A DNA stretch of 26,781 bases from assembly GCA_003585735.1 (NCBI GenBank), contig NQOH01000002.1:1-26781 (forward strand). Direction: 5' to 3'. The notes beneath the pieces are model-generated. The model saw only the letters and a program-made list of their open reading frames with translations, ran no database searches and was not told the origin of the DNA. Position numbers and translations under genes: made by a program. Shown piece after piece: positions 23,398 through 26,781 of this stretch. Every line of letters starts with the position of its first letter. The first letter of the stretch is position 1. This DNA is from Gardnerella kenyensis. Its GTDB lineage: Bacteria; Actinomycetota; Actinomycetes; Actinomycetales; Bifidobacteriaceae.

Positions 23398-23423
23398 GGG
23401 GAGCTTCGGCTCCCCCGTTTTTT
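23398..23423 (+). terminator. Terminator with TTCG tetraloop after the DUF4032 gene
   Basis: GGGGAGC and GCTCCCC pair perfectly around TTCG, then CCG... leads into TTTTTT. It lies about 120 bases past the stop codon; nothing else is recognised between them. Confidence 0.92.
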
Positions 23424-23492
23424 AGTGTTATAGGCCAAAAAGTGTGTAAAGCTAAGCTGATGAATATTCTGCGGGTATAAGCCACAGCCCAC

Positions 23493-23636
23493 ACACTGTT
23501 AAAAACTCAGTCAGCCAACTGAGAAAATAACGCTTATAAGCAAAACACTGTTAAAAACTCAGCTAACGAACTGAGAAAGTAACGGTAATTGACGAAACAC
23601 TGTTAAAAACTCAGTCAACAAACTGAGAAAATAACG
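23493..23636. repeat. Three palindromic 40-base repeats on an exact 52-base period
   Basis: Copies lie at 23493-23532, 23545-23584 and 23597-23636, separated by two unrelated 12-base spacers. Each starts ACACTGTTAAAAACTCAG and ends CTGAGAAA(A/G)TAACG. Each contains an inverted repeat: CTCAGT with ACTGAG around 6 bases (CTCAG with CTGAG in copy 2), flanked by A-runs and then GTTA with TAAC. The 52-base spacing is about five helix turns. No open frame runs through the array. Confidence 0.88.
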
Positions 23637-23648
23637 GTGACTCTCGCC

Positions 23649-23763
23649 GTAGCAGATACAAACGCCGGGAATTTTCCTGCGAATGTGGTCAAAATCTGCC
23701 GAAACGACAGCAAACGCCGGAATAATACACGGCAAATGTGATCAAAAATGCCGAAATAATACA
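23649..23763. repeat. Second degenerate repeat pair, also offset by about 52 bases
   Basis: CAAACGCCGG occurs at 23659-23668 and 23711-23720. Each is followed after a variable stretch by AATGTG(G/A)TCAAAA and then TGCCGAAA. The second copy can fold through CGGCA with TGCCG. ACACAGTGTT beginning at 23761 is an inverted echo of the AACACTGT that opens the upstream repeats, which may mark the edge of the repeat block. Confidence 0.6.
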
Positions 23764-23818
23764 CAGTGTTTGTGTAGCGCGAGATTTTAGGGATTAAGCC
23801 TTTTCTGTATTTGTGGCT

Positions 23819-23828
23819 GGGGGGGGGG
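23819..23828. repeat. G10 homopolymer upstream of the secreted-protein gene
   Basis: Ten consecutive G, followed by TGGG, lie about 91 bases before the start codon of the downstream secreted protein. Such tracts change length by slippage. No clear promoter was identified, so any effect on transcription is inference. Confidence 0.8.
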
Positions 23829-23919
23829 TGGGTAGTCTGGTAGAAGGTGCTATGTTGCGCTGATTTTGTGCAGCGTTGTGCTTTAGTTTAAATTCATTGA
23901 GAGTTATAAGAAGGTGCAT

Positions 23920-26766
23920 ATGATGAATAAAAAGTTTATAGCAACATTCGCTGCTGCAGCGATGTTGTGTTGCGTATGCAACGCTGGCGTTGCAGTGGCA
24001 GATGAAAGCACAACTTTCCAGACGACTATCACTCAATTGGTAAATGAAGCAGATAGTCATATCGACTCGTTAAAAAATATTGTTAATGCGCAAGATGATG
24101 CTGAGCTGAAGAAAGATTTGGCTAGAGTACTGCTTTTTATTAATAAACAAAACATTCAGGATGCTCATTTAAAAATTGAAAAGTTCGAGAAGGATCTTGC
24201 TGCTGCAGGAGATAGTCCTGATCAGGCTACGCTTAAAACTTTGAAAGATGAGCATTATGCAGCGCAAAGTGCTTGGTATAATATTTTCACTGGCACCAAC
24301 CACAATTATCCAATGGCTGCGCGTCATCTACAATCTGATCCATTTACAGGTTATTCTGATTATTCTCGCTGGCTTAAAGAAGCTATGTATTATGGAAAAA
24401 TTAGTGATGCCAATGCGGAAATCTTGAAACTTAAAACAATAAAAGCAAAGATTGCTGATTTTGCAAAGTCGATAAAGCTACCTTCTGAAATAAATCCAGA
24501 AAATATTGATGATAAATGTGACCATGAATTTAAGCGTAAAGAATTAGACTTCTGGTATGATGGTGCAGCAGATGCTTCCAACACCAAATACGTGGCTGCA
24601 CAATTAGATTATTGGCGTAAAGATTTACAGTATATTAAGAACAAGTTGAAAGATATCGTTGCTAAATCAGCTCGCGGACTTGTTGCTGATATTGAATATG
24701 ACTTGGAAGGTAGAATATATCAGCTTACATCCAAAGTCGAAGCAACAATGAATATTCATGACGGCGAAGAGTATCTGAAGCAACAATTGCCAAAATACCA
24801 TAATCTAGAAGATGCTTTCAGACATAATGTTACGGAATATAACGACTTTGGTATAACACAGGATCAAAGTAGCACACCAACTGAAGATCCTAACTTTGAT
24901 TATGATGCTTATGGCAATCTTGAACACGAGATTGAAACTTTGTACGACAGCCCGTCTTTTAAAGAGCTTTACTCTAAATACGGTGATGCTGATACAACTA
25001 AAATGGATTCTGCTGCTCGCAAACAGTATTTAAAAGATTACGAAAAGCACATGGAACTTCAGAAGACTATATCTAAGCTAGAAGCGAAACGGGACGCTTT
25101 GGGCAAGTATCCGGATGTAGATCATAAGCCTACTACCGATTCGAGGACAGCGCGACCGGGTGCTATTTCTTACGCATACTTGCAATTGAAATTTAAGAAG
25201 TATGTGCAAAATCTGCTTAAACAAGGAAAGAACCTTGAAAACTGGCTTGCAGAAAATAAGCCGGCCTATGATGCCATATTTAGGGATCGCGAGAAAGACT
25301 TCGGTAATGTATTCTACGTACCTAGTACTTCAGATAAATACCCGAAGTATTTGGAATCGTACTTTAAGCAGCATCGTTATGAGTTTATTAGGGACTTGGT
25401 TGCTTCGCAAGATAATAAGCAGTATGTGAAGGATGCGTTGAAAAACCAAAAGACGTATGCAGAGATGATTGAGGATACTAATGATTCTCTTAAGGGCATT
25501 GACACTGATACTTATAATAAGCGATATCTGCGTATTAAGTTTATTGAGCATCTACAGGAATACGGCAATGACGAAGAAGTTGCCAGGATGCTTAATACGG
25601 ACGACTTGGCTTTGACTCCTGAACAGAAGTCGAGCGAAAGCGCTGCTCCAATCGATTATAATAACAGTTCGTTTGATAATTTTGGCTATAATTATAATAG
25701 AAGGAAGAACCACAACACTAATCCTGGTGGTGGTTCCGGTAATGGCTCCGGCAATGATCCTGACGGCAATGATCCTGACGGTAATAATCCTGACGGTAAT
25801 AATCCTGAAGGCGGCAATCCTGGAGGTGGTTCCAACGGTGGTTCTGCCGGCGGCCCTACGAAGGATTCTGGCGATGATTCTGATGATTTTAATTGGGACG
25901 ATTTTAATTGGGACGATTTGAATCTTGATGATTTGAATCTTGACGATTTGAATTTGGACGATTTGAATTTGGACGATTTGAATAGCAAGCATACTCAGCC
26001 TGATAATCCTCAGTCAAAGAAGAATAAGTCGGAAAATCCTCAGACCAACAATACTGATGTTGATGATTTCAACATCGATGATTTCAACATCGACGACTTC
26101 GATTTGGACGATTTAGATTTGAGTGATTTGGATTTGAGCAATTTCTATAATGATAATACTCAGTCCAATAATGCTAAGCCTAAGAAGAATAAGTCGGAAA
26201 ATCCTCAGACCAGCAATACCAATGTTGATGATTTCAACATCGACGATTTTGATTTGGATGACTTTGATTTGAGTGACTTTGATTTGAGTGATTTCTACAA
26301 TGATGACACTCAGTCTGATGATACTCAGTCTGGTAAAACTAATCCTGAGGTAGCTAAGACTAACGTCACCAATTCTGAAGATACCAAACCTACTGGTGCT
26401 CAGTCCGATGGTGCTATAAACAATGAGCTTGGGTTAGCCGATTTTGATTCAGTCCAACTTGCTAGTTATTCACCATATGATAATAATGTGGATTTAGCTG
26501 ATTTCAATAATGTCGATGCTCAGTCCGATGGTGCTATAAACGGTGAGCCTGACTTAGCCGATCTTGATTCAGTCCAATTTGCAAGTTATCCACCATATTA
26601 TAATAATGGAAAATTAACTGATTCCAATAATGTCGGTGCTCAGTCCGATGGTGCTATAAACAATGAGCCTGGGTTAGCCGATCTTGATTCGGTTCAATTT
26701 GCTAGTTATTCACCATATGATAATAATGTGGATTTAGCTGATTTCAATAATGCTGAGTCTAAATAA
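23920..26766 (+). CDS. Secreted protein with acidic repeats, function unknown
   Basis: 949 residues from ATG 23920, with AGAAGG 5 bases upstream; ATG 23923 and an upstream GTG 23914 are alternatives. A clear signal peptide (NKKFIATFAAAAMLCCVC...) ends at VAVA before DES. Residues 30 to about 570 are charged, largely helical and possibly coiled-coil, with repeated Tyr, Lys and Asp. Next come a Gly/Asn/Asp/Pro stretch (NPDGNNPDGNNPEGG), three blocks of five-residue acidic repeats of the form D-(D/S)-(L/F)-(N/D)-(L/I/W), and three 40-residue modules at the end. The gene closes with TAA and shows no LPXTG motif, membrane helix or wall-binding domain, so it is probably released or held non-covalently. 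I recognise no family. It follows the repeat block and G10 tract, with no co-directional neighbour within 600 bases upstream. Confidence 0.85.
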   Translation: MMNKKFIATFAAAAMLCCVCNAGVAVADESTTFQTTITQLVNEADSHIDSLKNIVNAQDDAELKKDLARVLLFINKQNIQDAHLKIEKFEKDLAAAGDSPDQATLKTLKDEHYAAQSAWYNIFTGTNHNYPMAARHLQSDPFTGYSDYSRWLKEAMYYGKISDANAEILKLKTIKAKIADFAKSIKLPSEINPENIDDKCDHEFKRKELDFWYDGAADASNTKYVAAQLDYWRKDLQYIKNKLKDIVAKSARGLVADIEYDLEGRIYQLTSKVEATMNIHDGEEYLKQQLPKYHNLEDAFRHNVTEYNDFGITQDQSSTPTEDPNFDYDAYGNLEHEIETLYDSPSFKELYSKYGDADTTKMDSAARKQYLKDYEKHMELQKTISKLEAKRDALGKYPDVDHKPTTDSRTARPGAISYAYLQLKFKKYVQNLLKQGKNLENWLAENKPAYDAIFRDREKDFGNVFYVPSTSDKYPKYLESYFKQHRYEFIRDLVASQDNKQYVKDALKNQKTYAEMIEDTNDSLKGIDTDTYNKRYLRIKFIEHLQEYGNDEEVARMLNTDDLALTPEQKSSESAAPIDYNNSSFDNFGYNYNRRKNHNTNPGGGSGNGSGNDPDGNDPDGNNPDGNNPEGGNPGGGSNGGSAGGPTKDSGDDSDDFNWDDFNWDDLNLDDLNLDDLNLDDLNLDDLNSKHTQPDNPQSKKNKSENPQTNNTDVDDFNIDDFNIDDFDLDDLDLSDLDLSNFYNDNTQSNNAKPKKNKSENPQTSNTNVDDFNIDDFDLDDFDLSDFDLSDFYNDDTQSDDTQSGKTNPEVAKTNVTNSEDTKPTGAQSDGAINNELGLADFDSVQLASYSPYDNNVDLADFNNVDAQSDGAINGEPDLADLDSVQFASYPPYYNNGKLTDSNNVGAQSDGAINNEPGLADLDSVQFASYSPYDNNVDLADFNNAESK
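25882..25983 (+). repeat. Acidic pentapeptide repeat block 1
   Basis: Seven consecutive five-residue units (DDFNW twice, DDLNL four times, then DDLN). The DNA repeats in 15-base steps resembling GATGATTTGAATCTT, with frequent synonymous changes. Confidence 0.85.
26017..26298 (+). repeat. Duplicated 165-base module with acidic blocks 2 and 3
   Basis: A module beginning KKNKSENPQT occurs at 26017 and again at 26182. Each copy runs into acidic pentads: DDFNI, DDFDL, DDLDL, SDLDL ending SNFY in the first (26062-26148), and DDFNI, DDFDL, DDFDL, SDFDL ending SDFY in the second (26226-26298). The second copy has one pentad fewer. Confidence 0.82.
26401..26760 (+). repeat. Three 120-base (40-residue) tandem modules
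   Basis: Modules start at 26401, 26521 and 26641, each opening CAGTCCGATGGTGCTATAAA (QSDGAIN). Each then carries LAD(F/L)DSVQ, ASY(S/P)PY and, in modules 1 and 3, NNVDLADFNN. Modules 1 and 3 are more alike than either is to 2, which reads NNGKLTDSNN. Confidence 0.9.
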
Positions 26767-26781
26767 ACTGAGCTTGGCTAT

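Noticed and set aside
23493..23636. CRISPR array
   Set aside because: Only three repeats, with spacers of just 12 bases, no cas genes in the window and repeats that differ inside the loop. The dyad symmetry and period are described as a repeat instead.
25552..25992. Long open frames on the minus strand opposite the secreted-protein repeats
   Set aside because: They consist of repetitive Ile/Val/Gln or Ser/Lys/Phe strings that mirror the acidic repeat codons, with no ribosome site or recognisable domain.
25882..26298. Classic pentapeptide-repeat protein (Qnr/MfpA type)
   Set aside because: The small residue expected two places before the central Leu/Phe is Asp or Ser-Asp here, and the blocks are short and interrupted.
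26700..26781. Sortase anchor on the secreted protein
   Set aside because: The frame ends NNAESK with no LPXTG motif, hydrophobic segment or basic tail.

Overview
The window looks like a chromosome segment from an AT-rich member of the Bifidobacteriaceae, most likely Gardnerella. This is inferred from gene content, low GC, actinobacterial gene order and a probable 6C RNA; no database search was run. The left two thirds is core chromosome. The right end, from about 23.4 kb, is accessory-like.

Left end (1-3184): a 447-base non-coding stretch with degenerate direct repeats leads into parA and parB. Six parS-like sites are visible. One lies upstream of parA, four lie in frame inside the N-terminal linker of parB, and one lies upstream of a small convergent YggT-family gene. 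Middle left (3185-11587, minus strand): the apparent operon runs NUDIX hydrolase, DUF6049-type membrane protein, murJ, membrane pseudokinase, trxB. With the divergent pcnA it reproduces the mycobacterial pcnA-mutT4-Rv3909-mviN-...-trxB-...-parB-parA neighbourhood. Here the pseudokinase and extracytoplasmic domains that mycobacteria fuse to MurJ form a separate gene.

Middle (11630-17115): pcnA (CCA-adding enzyme) converges on a LytR_C-domain membrane protein. Next come rsmA and an RpfB-like secreted wall enzyme whose genes overlap across a 15-base tandem duplication. Upstream of these on the same strand are a probable 6C small RNA with its own promoter and terminator, and tRNA-Thr(TGT).

Right middle (17277-23279, plus strand): a multi-span Ser/Thr kinase gene that looks leaderless and has a perfect palindrome at its promoter; a membrane-anchored DsbA-like thioredoxin-fold protein; an orphan MsmK/UgpC-type sugar-importer ATPase with a long leader; and a DUF4032/kinase-fold protein. 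Three strong intrinsic terminators separate these units.

Right end (23280-26766): a non-coding stretch with three palindromic 40-base repeats spaced exactly 52 bases apart, a second degenerate repeat pair and a G10 tract. It precedes a gene for a 949-residue secreted protein with a helical N-terminal part and a very acidic, repeat-built C-terminal part. I cannot assign this protein to a family. Its repeats and the upstream G tract suggest a variable surface or secreted factor.
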